Virus record (IMG/VR): IMGVR_UViG_3300022858_000209
Location: 1 to 20,666 of that record
Strand: one strand, 5' to 3'
From: a virus
Length of the DNA stretch: 20,666 nucleotides
Made by a program: the position numbers and the translations under genes. Below are positions 5,111 to 13,217 of this stretch, piece after piece. The stretch's first letter is position 1. Each line of letters opens with the position of its first letter. The notes beneath the pieces were generated by a model. It was not told the DNA's origin. It made no database searches and was given only the letters and a program-made list of their open reading frames with translations.

Positions 5111-6719
5111 CTCCGTTCCCGATAACTACACAGAAGCACATCGACAGATAGACCTGATTAACAGTGAGAAGTCATTGTATTATTTCGGTAAGCATATTCT
5201 TGGCTATGAAGACGCAGAACCTCAACCTCACTTAGAGTTGTGCAATTTCATACAGAACGGTGGCGACAGAAAACTTCTAGTTGGTACACGCGGCATATAC
5301 AAGACCTGTTTTGGAACGGTAGCCTACGCTATACAGAGAGTTATTAAGAATCCTAATATACGGATACTTATAGTCCAGAACACAGAAGACAATGCACAGA
5401 AAACATTGGGTGAGATTAAAGATCACTTTGATAGAAATCAAAAGCTACGAAGAATGGTTCCGAGTATCATTCCTACGAATACGCACAAGGTCGCATGGAG
5501 TAAATCGTCAATAGAGGTCAACCGAGACAGGGTTTATCGAGAACCAACTATCATGGCCGCTGGTGTCAATACAGATTTAGCTTCATTGCATTTTGATTTA
5601 ATATTAGGTGACGATGTAGTAGCCGCTAAGAAAGATGATATGAAAGAGGGCGGCATGATTATTCTCCGTCCAGAGGAAGTGGAAAAGGCAATCGGATGGT
5701 ACAAGATTACTGCACAGGGTTTATCGGTCAATAGAAAGGGAAAGAAAACCGAAGTACAGTTCATTGTAAACCGATGGGGACCGAAGGACTTTGCTGAACA
5801 CATCATGTCTAACCATCTCAAAACGGAAGAAAATCCATATGGTTTCTCCTTTTTGCAGATGGCTGCACATAAAGATGACGGTGAACTTCTATGGCCTTCC
5901 GTAATGACAGAAGAGTACCTTGCCCAAGCAAGGCAGGCGATGGGCGACTTCATGTATTTCACCCAGATGGAATGTCGTCCGTACAATCCAGCCGATAGAG
6001 GATTCCCGCCAGAGCTTAATGTATTCTGGCAAGGGAAAGAGCCTCCGCAGTTAGATAAGAAAAGCCAGGTTAATCATTATAGAATCTATGCACTCATGGA
6101 TATGGCAGACGTTTCAACAGCATCAAGCTGCTACACTTCGTTTGTCGTTTTGTGGGTTGACCAGGATAATCATATCTGGTTGGGCGAAGCTATACGGCAG
6201 AGGTTAGATACTGTTGGTAAGATCGCATTGATTCACAGCATGGTAAGAAAATATAAACTCACAAAGGTTCACATCGAGGAAAATCTATATAAAGAAACAT
6301 TGAGATTCGTTTTGCGCAATGCGATGGTGCGGGAGAATGTATTCTACCGAATCGAGCCGCTAAAACCTAAAAATAGAAATAAAGATGCTCGTATTCTTAG
6401 GCTACAGCCCCACCATCAGCAAGGCGCATTCCATCTTAAATCAGAACACGTTGACCTTATGCAGGAGATGAGAGATTTTCCATATACACCGTGGAAAGAT
6501 ATTATAGATAGTTGTGGATATATTATGGACTTCATACGTGGTCCTATTATACCTAAAGATGAACCAGAGCTAGTGTATAAACCGAGAACAGAGTTCAGTA
6601 TGAAAGAGATGAAAGACAGCATCAAAAACAGGAATGCTGCGGTTTACGGTTCTGGTAAGAAATTATTCAGAAAGCAAGGCAGGCACTTGCGAGATAATGT
6701 TAAGGAGTTCGTAGCATGA
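5103..6719 (+). CDS. terL: Terminase large subunit, 538 aa
   Basis: This is the packaging motor that pumps DNA through the portal and cuts it. The ATPase half has a Walker A-type loop GTRGIYKT (61-68), a Walker B-type segment LILGDD (166-171) and a VQNTEDNAQ stretch (91-99) typical of the family. The RNase H-like nuclease half shows MDMAD (332-336), IEEN (391-394) and KDIIDSCGY (465-473), giving the expected acidic residues D333, E392 and D469. The Walker A loop has Tyr where the textbook motif has Gly before Lys. ATG at 5103 overlaps the end of terS, with GGAGG (5089-5093) at 9-base spacing. Length is normal for the family. Confidence 0.93.
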   Translation: MINSVPDNYTEAHRQIDLINSEKSLYYFGKHILGYEDAEPQPHLELCNFIQNGGDRKLLVGTRGIYKTCFGTVAYAIQRVIKNPNIRILIVQNTEDNAQKTLGEIKDHFDRNQKLRRMVPSIIPTNTHKVAWSKSSIEVNRDRVYREPTIMAAGVNTDLASLHFDLILGDDVVAAKKDDMKEGGMIILRPEEVEKAIGWYKITAQGLSVNRKGKKTEVQFIVNRWGPKDFAEHIMSNHLKTEENPYGFSFLQMAAHKDDGELLWPSVMTEEYLAQARQAMGDFMYFTQMECRPYNPADRGFPPELNVFWQGKEPPQLDKKSQVNHYRIYALMDMADVSTASSCYTSFVVLWVDQDNHIWLGEAIRQRLDTVGKIALIHSMVRKYKLTKVHIEENLYKETLRFVLRNAMVRENVFYRIEPLKPKNRNKDARILRLQPHHQQGAFHLKSEHVDLMQEMRDFPYTPWKDIIDSCGYIMDFIRGPIIPKDEPELVYKPRTEFSMKEMKDSIKNRNAAVYGSGKKLFRKQGRHLRDNVKEFVA

Positions 6720-7297
6720 GTCGAGTATATGCAATATTAGGAACAGACGTATATAACTGGAAGGTTGCCCGGAGGAATATTGTCACCCTCTCGGCTCCCG
6801 ACTTTAATTTAAGTAACCCAGGTAGTGGTGGTATCTTTGACAATAGGGCAACTCTCTGGAATGCAATCCAATTGGACAGATTATGGAGAGGTAAGGATGC
6901 TCCCAATGGCATTAAGATTTCTCCGTACCTGACGACCAATTCAACAGCTACATTGAACAATGTTAATTTCCGGTTTCAGGTAGATGCCTTCCGAGGGCGA
7001 GAGAACAACCTTGAAAGAATCTGTACTGTTTCCGGTACTGCCGGTGCATATACATTCTTCAAAGATGATGACGGACTTAGCAGCTACGGTGGCTATACTA
7101 TCGCATCTGGTCGTTATGCTGATTTTCTGAATTTGACCGAAGATTATAATCACTCGATAGACCTTGAAGATGCAGCCAGCGATAACGGAAGAGCAATGCT
7201 GTCATTGGACTGGGAAGGCCGAGGGATGATAGCTATAAATATGTTAAGTACACTGGATGCAGGCATTGGTCTGGGTTTTGCAATATCAGGATGGTAA
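6716..7297 (+). CDS. Beta-rich protein between terminase and portal, 193 aa
   Basis: I do not recognise a named family. The product has no membrane segment or nuclease motif and is rich in Gly, Asn, Thr and aromatic residues in alternating strands, like a small virion surface or decoration protein. The start codon overlaps the terL stop as ATGA, and AAGGAG (6702-6707) lies 8 bases upstream. The stop is 3 bases before the portal ATG, so all three genes are translated as a block. It ends in a hydrophobic aromatic segment (GLGFAISGW), and the other small beta-rich proteins of this window at 13218, 14029 and 15725 also end in hydrophobic or aromatic strands. A shared origin is possible but unproven. 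Confidence 0.65.
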   Translation: MSRVYAILGTDVYNWKVARRNIVTLSAPDFNLSNPGSGGIFDNRATLWNAIQLDRLWRGKDAPNGIKISPYLTTNSTATLNNVNFRFQVDAFRGRENNLERICTVSGTAGAYTFFKDDDGLSSYGGYTIASGRYADFLNLTEDYNHSIDLEDAASDNGRAMLSLDWEGRGMIAINMLSTLDAGIGLGFAISGW

Positions 7298-7300
7298 CAA

Positions 7301-9037
7301 ATGAAAGTTAAGGATTTATCAGACTTAAAAGCTAGGCAGAAGGCTGCGATGGATTACCGCGAGTCTTTGTATAAAGATACTGACTGGCGTGAGTATGAAG
7401 ACTACTGGATGGCTAGGTATCCCAACCAAGAGGGTATCTTAAACGTTCCGGTACTTGTATCTGACGCACAAAGGCAGATGGCCTCTCTGACAGGTGCAAC
7501 TCCGGTATTGGAGTTATCTACTAACCAACCAGAACTCATCCCTGCCGCCCGCGTAATATCAGCACAGCTTAATCAGCTTGCAAGGTATATGAAGATAGCT
7601 GACGAGATGCAGGACGCGGTACAGGACGCTATAACTCTAGGCACTGGTTTTCTGCTTGATGGCTATGGAAGTCAATACGGCACATCTTATACAACTGCTA
7701 ACGAAGGTATCGACGATTCCCGCTATGACGATAAGTATCAGCGTATCGAATACCATGAGAATATCCAAGATAATATGCCTTGGACGTTGAGGGCGCATCC
7801 GTCAGATATTCTTGTCCCGTCAGGAACTATCAGAGAAGCAGATTGCTCTGGATTCTGGCATAGGTATATAAGACATATCGACGATGTTAAAGCTGATGAA
7901 AAGTATATGAAGAAGCATCGGGCCAAGCTCAAACCTGATATTAACATTGGTGAGACAACAGCAGGTATGGCTGGTAGCTATAACCGAGACATTGACCTTG
8001 AGCATGTCATGCTGTGGGATCATTACAATTATAAGACCAGTAAGCGAACAAGCTATAATGAGAACTACGGCTTTGCGATGGCCGATGATGTCGATGAGAT
8101 AATGATACGGATAGACCGATTACCAGTTCACTCTATCGTATTCAATCGTAACAGCAGGATGTTCTGGGGTACTTCTGACTTTAATTTCCAGGAAGATAAC
8201 GCAATGGAAATAAATGACATCAGAACCCAGCAGATGAAGTTGCGTAGATTACAGTCAGCTAAGGGTTTCTACGATAAGAATATGTTGGAAGATGAAACTG
8301 ACATGGAGAACTTTGAGAAGGCACTGGCTTCAATGACTTCAGATGAGGTCATGGCATTGATAGGGATTAACGGCGACCCTTCCAGGTTCATACAACAGTT
8401 CACTCCACACCAGATGCCTGATTTAAGTGGCCAGCTACAGACATGCAAGTCTGAGATTCAGGAGTTTGGTCTGGGAATAGGCCCGCACCAGAGGGGCCAG
8501 ATGGCTCCCGGCAGGCATACGAAATATGAAACGCAGGTAGCTGAAGGTGGATTCGATATGTCACTGACACCACGCCTGAAGGTTATCAGAGATGTCTATA
8601 TCGAGATATTCAAGAACTGGTCTGAGTTGATATTTGAGTTCTGGGATGAACCCCAGCAAGTTCAGACTTTTGACGCTATGGGCAATCCGGTAATGGTAGA
8701 GTTCAAGGGAGCGGACCTGAGAGGCGACTATCGGTTCAATATCTCACTGGATTCCATGAGGACAAAGAACCAACAGCAGAGGGTTGAAGAGGCTAATATG
8801 ATCTTGGCACAGACGATGCCGGGCGTACAGATGGGGGTTGTGGACCCGCGAGTATTATATCGTCAATATCTATCGAGGATAAATAGCGATTGGGATATAG
8901 ATTCACTGGTCCCAATGCCACAACAGCCAAAGGCAATGCCATTCAGTGAGTATCAACAGGGGTTCGGGCAGCAGATGCCACAGAACGAACAGGGGATAGC
9001 TCAGATAATGGGACAAATGGGAGGACAGATAGGTTGA
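7301..9037 (+). CDS. Portal (head-tail connector) protein, 578 aa
   Basis: The portal forms the ring at one capsid vertex through which terminase pumps DNA. Signs are the position after terL, the size, and an N-terminal region typical of podovirus portals: a helical start with DWREYEDYW (about 27-35), then LVSDAQRQMASLTGATPVLE and a long helix (ADEMQDAVQDAITLGTGF). The middle has mixed alpha/beta segments including AHPSDILVPSG. The long helical stretch FGLGIGPHQRGQMAPGRHTK and onward fits the stem/crown part. The last 45 or so residues are rich in Gln, Met and Pro and probably flexible. The stop overlaps the next gene's TTG start as TTGA. Confidence 0.88.
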   Translation: MKVKDLSDLKARQKAAMDYRESLYKDTDWREYEDYWMARYPNQEGILNVPVLVSDAQRQMASLTGATPVLELSTNQPELIPAARVISAQLNQLARYMKIADEMQDAVQDAITLGTGFLLDGYGSQYGTSYTTANEGIDDSRYDDKYQRIEYHENIQDNMPWTLRAHPSDILVPSGTIREADCSGFWHRYIRHIDDVKADEKYMKKHRAKLKPDINIGETTAGMAGSYNRDIDLEHVMLWDHYNYKTSKRTSYNENYGFAMADDVDEIMIRIDRLPVHSIVFNRNSRMFWGTSDFNFQEDNAMEINDIRTQQMKLRRLQSAKGFYDKNMLEDETDMENFEKALASMTSDEVMALIGINGDPSRFIQQFTPHQMPDLSGQLQTCKSEIQEFGLGIGPHQRGQMAPGRHTKYETQVAEGGFDMSLTPRLKVIRDVYIEIFKNWSELIFEFWDEPQQVQTFDAMGNPVMVEFKGADLRGDYRFNISLDSMRTKNQQQRVEEANMILAQTMPGVQMGVVDPRVLYRQYLSRINSDWDIDSLVPMPQQPKAMPFSEYQQGFGQQMPQNEQGIAQIMGQMGGQIG

Positions 9038-9813
9038 CGTATATCATAGCAGAAGCAGGGATTAACCATAACGGCGATATGGGTATCGTTAGAGAGATGA
9101 TAGATGCAGTAAAGCAAGTTGGGGCAGACTGCATTAAGTTTCAACTATATCATACTAACAGGTTGATATCAGAGTCTAAGACCGGCGTGAGACTCAGGGA
9201 CGAAATTATCCAGAAACGTGTAAAGGCCAGGGGCCATCTCCAGCAATGCGAACTCACAAAGGGTAATGTTTCCGCGATAATGGATATGTGTGCCAAGTCT
9301 AAAATAGATTTCCTTGCTACTCCGTTCGACTGCCAGTGGGCCGATATTATGATGGGGCTTGGCTGTAGAGAGTTCAAGGTCGGCTCGGACCGCATATTCG
9401 ATGTTCAGTTGATGGAGTTACTCTATCAGTACGCGAACACGCTATATGTATCTCTGGGCATGGCTCAAGGTGCTGACATAGAGAGGCTGTTAAGCAATAG
9501 CTACAATGAGGGTGTGGAGAGCCTTGTCTTAATGCACTGCGTTAGCAAGTACCCAACGCCACCTGAAGAGGCTGATATGAAGAAGATTCGGCGGTTGCAG
9601 GTGAGGTTTGGCAATGAGGTTGGGGTTGGCTTCTCAGATCACACTACTGATATACATGCGGGTGCTTGTGCTGTTATCAATGGGGCAACGTACCTGGAGA
9701 AGCATTTCACATTAGATCATAACATGAAGGGGCCGGACCAGAAGATGTCTTTTACCCCAGATGAGTTAAAGACTTACATCACGCTGGCCCGTGGCGTGGA
9801 GGTTTATACATGA
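9034..9813 (+). CDS. neuB: NeuB-type nonulosonic (sialic-type) acid synthase, 259 aa
   Basis: Enzymes of this family join phosphoenolpyruvate to a six-carbon amino sugar (such as ManNAc) to make sialic, legionaminic or pseudaminic acid. Signatures are EAGINHNG (7-14), IKFQ (34-37), ATPFD (95-99), KVGS (115-118), MHCVSKYPTP (167-176), GFSDHT (199-204) and EKHFTLD (222-228). His203 and His224 match the two metal-binding histidines known in NeuB. The protein stops after the barrel: usual bacterial NeuB is about 340-350 residues and ends in an antifreeze-like (SAF) domain, which is missing here. The TTG start at 9034 overlaps the portal stop; GGGAGGA (9019-9025) is 8 bases upstream and the first residues match the family start. 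The sugar substrate cannot be read from sequence. Confidence 0.88.
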   Translation: MTYIIAEAGINHNGDMGIVREMIDAVKQVGADCIKFQLYHTNRLISESKTGVRLRDEIIQKRVKARGHLQQCELTKGNVSAIMDMCAKSKIDFLATPFDCQWADIMMGLGCREFKVGSDRIFDVQLMELLYQYANTLYVSLGMAQGADIERLLSNSYNEGVESLVLMHCVSKYPTPPEEADMKKIRRLQVRFGNEVGVGFSDHTTDIHAGACAVINGATYLEKHFTLDHNMKGPDQKMSFTPDELKTYITLARGVEVYT

Positions 9814-10076
9814 TTTATCAATATCAATGTCCTAAATGCCTCAAGGTTATGGAAGAATATCGTCGGGTCGCAGATAGGAATAACTGCCCTAAATGTGCTG
9901 AGTGCGAGGTTAAGACGACAAAGCAACTGATAATCCCAGATATTAACACAGGAGCAGGCGACCGGATACCGGGTCTATGTAAGTCGCTACCGGGTAAGCC
10001 TGTCTATGTGAAGAATAAGCATCATTTCAGAGAGTTATGCAAGGAAAGGAACGCCGGAACGCCGGTTAATTTATAG
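9810..10076 (+). CDS. FmdB-like zinc-ribbon protein, 88 aa
   Basis: The N-terminus reads like the FmdB-type zinc ribbon: MIYQYQCPKC, then CPKC after 15 residues. Cys7, Cys10, Cys26 and Cys29 are the probable zinc ligands, with Cys32 nearby. The C-terminal half is basic and holds conserved-looking PGLCKSLPGKPVYVKNKHHF. Proteins of this kind are common beside phage structural genes, but their role is not known. Start overlaps the neuB stop as ATGA, with GGAGG (9798-9802) at 7-base spacing. It may bind nucleic acid or act with a neighbouring protein. Confidence 0.75.
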   Translation: MIYQYQCPKCLKVMEEYRRVADRNNCPKCAECEVKTTKQLIIPDINTGAGDRIPGLCKSLPGKPVYVKNKHHFRELCKERNAGTPVNL

Positions 10077-10101
10077 AAATATCAGGAGATAATTTGGCAA
10101 G

Positions 10102-10782
10102 ATGGAAAATAAAGGTAATATAGATAAGAAGATTAGTGACGCTTGTGTCAAGTTTAACGATTATGTGAAGCCCGCTATCGAGTGGATGAAAGAGAGTATT
10201 AAGCATAATCAGAACATGGACCTGATGATAGATTTTTGCAGGTTCAATTACTATATATCGTATTATTTGAAGTTAATGGACTTAGTAGATTGTAAGGCTT
10301 ATAGTAAATCAGACATTTATAAGATGAATAGAATGCTGGACTTATATAATAATATACTGAAGACGCAAGACACTGATGAGCTTGCCGCTATGACCAGATG
10401 GGCTATGCGGACGATCATCACTGATATGTCGGTTGACTATTATTTATTCGACCAGAAGAAGATGGATGATCTCACTGATGATAACTTAGGTAAGCTACTG
10501 GACATGGAAGTGGTAAACTGGGCAAGTTACGAAAGCTACGCAATACCGATAATCAATACGCTATTGCATGAGGTGGATGGTGAAGTGGTTGTTAGGGAAG
10601 ACCCTGACCTGGAGCTATTGGCTCAGGATGTGGGTTCTTCTCAATATCTGGCTTACGCACACATTATGGAGGCTATGGAGGATGCGGCTCAGAGTCATAT
10701 CCTATTTGAAGAAATACAGGAAAAAATGGACGCGAACAAAATGATAGTCCAGAAAGTCTATGAAAGGGAAACAGCAATATGA
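10102..10782 (+). CDS. Hypothetical alpha-helical protein, 226 aa
   Basis: I do not recognise this protein. It looks almost fully helical, with many Met, Tyr and acidic residues, no membrane segment and no enzyme motif. The N-terminal half includes an aromatic-rich patch (FCRFNYYISYYLKLMDL, about 47-63). It starts 25 bp after the zinc-ribbon gene; AGGAGA (10084-10089) lies 12 bases before the ATG, a slightly long gap. Its stop overlaps the next start as ATGA. The place between portal and scaffold suggests a role in head assembly, for instance as a scaffold partner or a minor head protein. Confidence 0.65.
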   Translation: MENKGNIDKKISDACVKFNDYVKPAIEWMKESIKHNQNMDLMIDFCRFNYYISYYLKLMDLVDCKAYSKSDIYKMNRMLDLYNNILKTQDTDELAAMTRWAMRTIITDMSVDYYLFDQKKMDDLTDDNLGKLLDMEVVNWASYESYAIPIINTLLHEVDGEVVVREDPDLELLAQDVGSSQYLAYAHIMEAMEDAAQSHILFEEIQEKMDANKMIVQKVYERETAI

Positions 10783-11243
10783 TTTCGCAAGAAGAATACA
10801 ATCTGTTGAGTGCGCAGAAGAGGCGACTGGAAGAAGAGAATGAGATTTCTGAAAAGCGTCTTCAGGAGGCAGAAGAGGCTAATAGCAATCTATCCCAGAA
10901 GTATAACGATGTTGAGAAGAAGCATCGTATTCTGATGAGGAAGATTGAGAATCTTAACCGTGACAAAATGATGACTATACAGATGGAGGCAAATGGCCTG
11001 CTTCATACTGAACTTATGGGTCCGTGGACGTTCGGTGACTGGCGTAGTTGCCAGAAGCAGATATTCCAGGATATCAGGCAGAATCAAATATCTCTTGAAG
11101 CTAAACTGCCAGTTGCAAAGGTTGATGTTGACCTGTCCGATGCGGTTATAGAGGAGCCGGTTGACCCGCTAATAGAGGCCGAAAAAGAAAAAGTCAGAAA
11201 AAAGAAAGGGATATTTAACAATGTCAGAACAAGAATACAATAA
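10779..11243 (+). CDS. Coiled-coil protein before the scaffold gene, 154 aa
   Basis: Residues about 5-75 have a clear heptad pattern with long runs of Glu, Lys, Arg and Leu (for example AQKRRLEEENEISEKRLQE), so a long coiled coil is likely. A short aromatic patch, GPWTFGDWRSCQKQIF (about 81-96), follows, and the C-terminus is charged and ends in basic residues (KEKVRKKKG). It overlaps the previous gene as ATGA and runs 23 bases into the next. It may be an accessory scaffold or assembly factor; its function is not known. Confidence 0.65.
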   Translation: MISQEEYNLLSAQKRRLEEENEISEKRLQEAEEANSNLSQKYNDVEKKHRILMRKIENLNRDKMMTIQMEANGLLHTELMGPWTFGDWRSCQKQIFQDIRQNQISLEAKLPVAKVDVDLSDAVIEEPVDPLIEAEKEKVRKKKGIFNNVRTRIQ

Positions 11244-12045
11244 CGAAATACCAGAGTCTCAGTCAGACACACCGACAGACCTCGATGAGGAAGTAAGCGA
11301 CTTAAATGTCCCTGAAACAGAACCGGATGTTATGGATGACGACCAGGAGGAAGTTCTTGACGATACTGAAGAGTCCTCAGATGCGGAAGAAGAGGATTAT
11401 GATGAGGGTTCAGGCGACGAAGAAGTTGATGAACCAGCAAAACCAGCATCGAATCAAGACGAACGCTTCGACAAAATGTCGCAGCAAATGGAGCAGTTAC
11501 AAGGTGTTGTTACATCTATGGCCGACTTTATGCAACAAGGAGGCCAGCAACAGCAACCAGTTCAGCAACCTGCTCCTCAGCGTCCCGTTAGACCGCAGAT
11601 AACGATACCTGAAGACGTAGAAGACTACAGCCAGCGAGATGCCGTGAAATACGCGGTTGAACAATCACAAGAGCAAAATAACTCTGTGATTAATGAGTTG
11701 GTTTCCAATCTCTCAAAAAGATTGAACATCTACGACAACCTGCTGGACACAGCATTGCAAGGTCATCCACAGAAGCAGATGATTTCTGAAGCATTAACAA
11801 TGATGCAGAAGAACCCGTCTATAAGCTTCCAGATGGCAATGCAGACAGCGGACGGATTAGCTGCTAAGAAGCGGGTAACGTCCCTTGAGAAGCAGAGCAA
11901 GCAGTCCCGCAAAGCCCAACAGAAACGTAAGGCTAAAGCGAGTCGCAGCTCTCAAAGACCGACCCAGATGAGAAAGCCAAAGACAACGAGAGTCCTTTCG
12001 GTAAGAGAGGCAGTTGACTTAGCAGAAGCTCAGGCGGGTCGCTAG
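11221..12045 (+). CDS. Capsid scaffolding protein (putative), 274 aa
   Basis: Scaffolding proteins guide shell assembly and then leave. This one has the usual build and place, just before the major capsid gene: a very acidic N-terminal 80 residues, a helical segment (about 83-105), a Gln/Pro-rich linker (about 107-125, with a QQQQ run), a helical middle and a strongly basic C-terminus (KQSRKAQQKRKAKASR and onward), which in known scaffolds contacts the coat. No protease motif is seen. The start overlaps the previous gene by 23 bases. Identification rests on composition and synteny, since scaffolds diverge quickly. Confidence 0.78.
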   Translation: MSEQEYNNEIPESQSDTPTDLDEEVSDLNVPETEPDVMDDDQEEVLDDTEESSDAEEEDYDEGSGDEEVDEPAKPASNQDERFDKMSQQMEQLQGVVTSMADFMQQGGQQQQPVQQPAPQRPVRPQITIPEDVEDYSQRDAVKYAVEQSQEQNNSVINELVSNLSKRLNIYDNLLDTALQGHPQKQMISEALTMMQKNPSISFQMAMQTADGLAAKKRVTSLEKQSKQSRKAQQKRKAKASRSSQRPTQMRKPKTTRVLSVREAVDLAEAQAGR

Positions 12046-12061
12046 AGTTCTAAAATAGTAA

Positions 12062-12150
12062 AAAGAATAGCCAATCAAGTTGGCTTCTTTGAGCAAGTGT
12101 ACCGGCACTTACACTTGCTCTTTGTCTAAGGTAAAAGTGCCGGAGGAAAG
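12062..12150 (+). promoter_or_regulatory. Tandem hairpins and loop-SD complementarity before the capsid gene
   Basis: Hairpin 1: AAAGAA (12062-12067) and GCCAA (12070-12074) pair with TTGGC (12080-12084) and TTCTTT (12085-12090), with a 2-base bulge and 5-base loop. Hairpin 2 follows without a gap: a perfect 11-bp stem, 12091-12101 with 12110-12120, an 8-base loop and then TTTGTCT, so it is terminator-like. The loop region CCGGCACTT (12102-12110) is exactly complementary to AAGTGCCGG (12135-12143), which runs into the capsid ribosome site GGAGG (12142-12146). The RNA could therefore form a pseudoknot or swap between two folds. Likely roles are attenuation, translation control or mRNA protection of the capsid gene. 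Confidence 0.7.
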
Positions 12151-12154
12151 CATT

Positions 12155-13159
12155 ATGGCTAAGGCAACCTATTACAAAAAGGGAAATACCGCGTACCTAG
12201 ATATGCTCTTTATGAGTTCCTGGGACCAGCGGTGGAAGACCATTGAAGATCAGATATTCCATAAACATCCAACACTTTCGTGGATGTTAGAACGTAAGAA
12301 TACCAATATGCTAGGTGAAGGTGGCGAACAGTTTCTTGTTCCGCTGCTGGTTGAAGAGAATCCTAACGGTGGCTGGATTAACGAGGAAGAGGGAGTTTCG
12401 ATGGACGACTTCGACCCGGATGATGGTGCTGCCTACTGGGCTAAGACACTAGCTTACGGCACAAGATGGCCGAGGTATCAACAGAGAGTCAACCGTGGCT
12501 CCAATAAGAAGTATTCCATCATTGAGCATAAAGAAGAAGTGACTATCAAATCTGTTAAGAATCTTCTGGCTCAAGCTGTTTATAATGGCTCTGGTGGAGC
12601 AGGTAAGCAACCTGAAGGTCTGAATCGTCTTATCCCGGCAACCGTTCCGGCCAGTCAATCGGTATCCATTGGCGGTTTGTCACCATCTACTAAAGCATGG
12701 TGGAGAACGCAGGGTACGAACATGAGTGGTTCCCCGGCAACGACCAACTTGGAATCTGAGATGATCGACATGCACGATATCATCGAGTTAGAGACTGGCA
12801 CGCCGGATGTCATCTTCACTCATAAAGACGTGAAGCAGATTTACGAAAAGAACGCCATGTCATTTATGACTGTGGATTCTAAGACCAAAATCGGTGACGC
12901 TACGTTTGATATGGTGAAGTTTAAAGGCTTACCTCTCATCTTCGATAAGGCTGCCCCTGCTGGCGAATTGCGTATGGTTACGAATGCTGGTATTCTGTGG
13001 TGCGTTGACCCTGAGTTCTACATGAAGTGGACCGATAGTAAAGAGGCCGTTAATCTGCCTATTACTAAGTTCCGCCAACTTGTAACTGTTTGTGCGATGG
13101 CACGTACAGCGGCACGTTCGCATGGTTGTATCTTCAACATTAGTGCTAATGGCGACTAA
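12155..13159 (+). CDS. Major capsid protein, 334 aa
   Basis: This is the shell protein, expected to have the HK97 fold. It follows the scaffold gene and has the usual size and layout: helical N-terminal arm, an E-loop-like segment (about 50-80), then the P and A domain motifs GGLSPSTKAWWRTQG (about 173-187), LESEMIDM (199-206), TPDVIFTHKDVKQIYE (216-231) and FKGLPLIFD (256-264). The frame is open further upstream, but ATG at 12155 is chosen because GGAGGAAAG (12142-12150) is an excellent ribosome site and upstream codons lie inside the hairpins. Part of the A-domain region is echoed by the gene at 1161-1835. Three Cys (283, 313, 325) sit in the C-terminal part. No protease gene lies nearby. 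Confidence 0.88.
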   Translation: MAKATYYKKGNTAYLDMLFMSSWDQRWKTIEDQIFHKHPTLSWMLERKNTNMLGEGGEQFLVPLLVEENPNGGWINEEEGVSMDDFDPDDGAAYWAKTLAYGTRWPRYQQRVNRGSNKKYSIIEHKEEVTIKSVKNLLAQAVYNGSGGAGKQPEGLNRLIPATVPASQSVSIGGLSPSTKAWWRTQGTNMSGSPATTNLESEMIDMHDIIELETGTPDVIFTHKDVKQIYEKNAMSFMTVDSKTKIGDATFDMVKFKGLPLIFDKAAPAGELRMVTNAGILWCVDPEFYMKWTDSKEAVNLPITKFRQLVTVCAMARTAARSHGCIFNISANGD

Positions 13160-13217
13160 TAGTTGTGGATGAATAGTGTATCGAAGTTTTTAACCTGATT
13201 ATTACAGGAGAATTATT

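Noticed and set aside
12080-12154. Upstream extension of the capsid frame
   Set aside because: The extra codons lie inside the hairpins, start from TTG without a ribosome site, and the ATG at 12155 has an excellent one.
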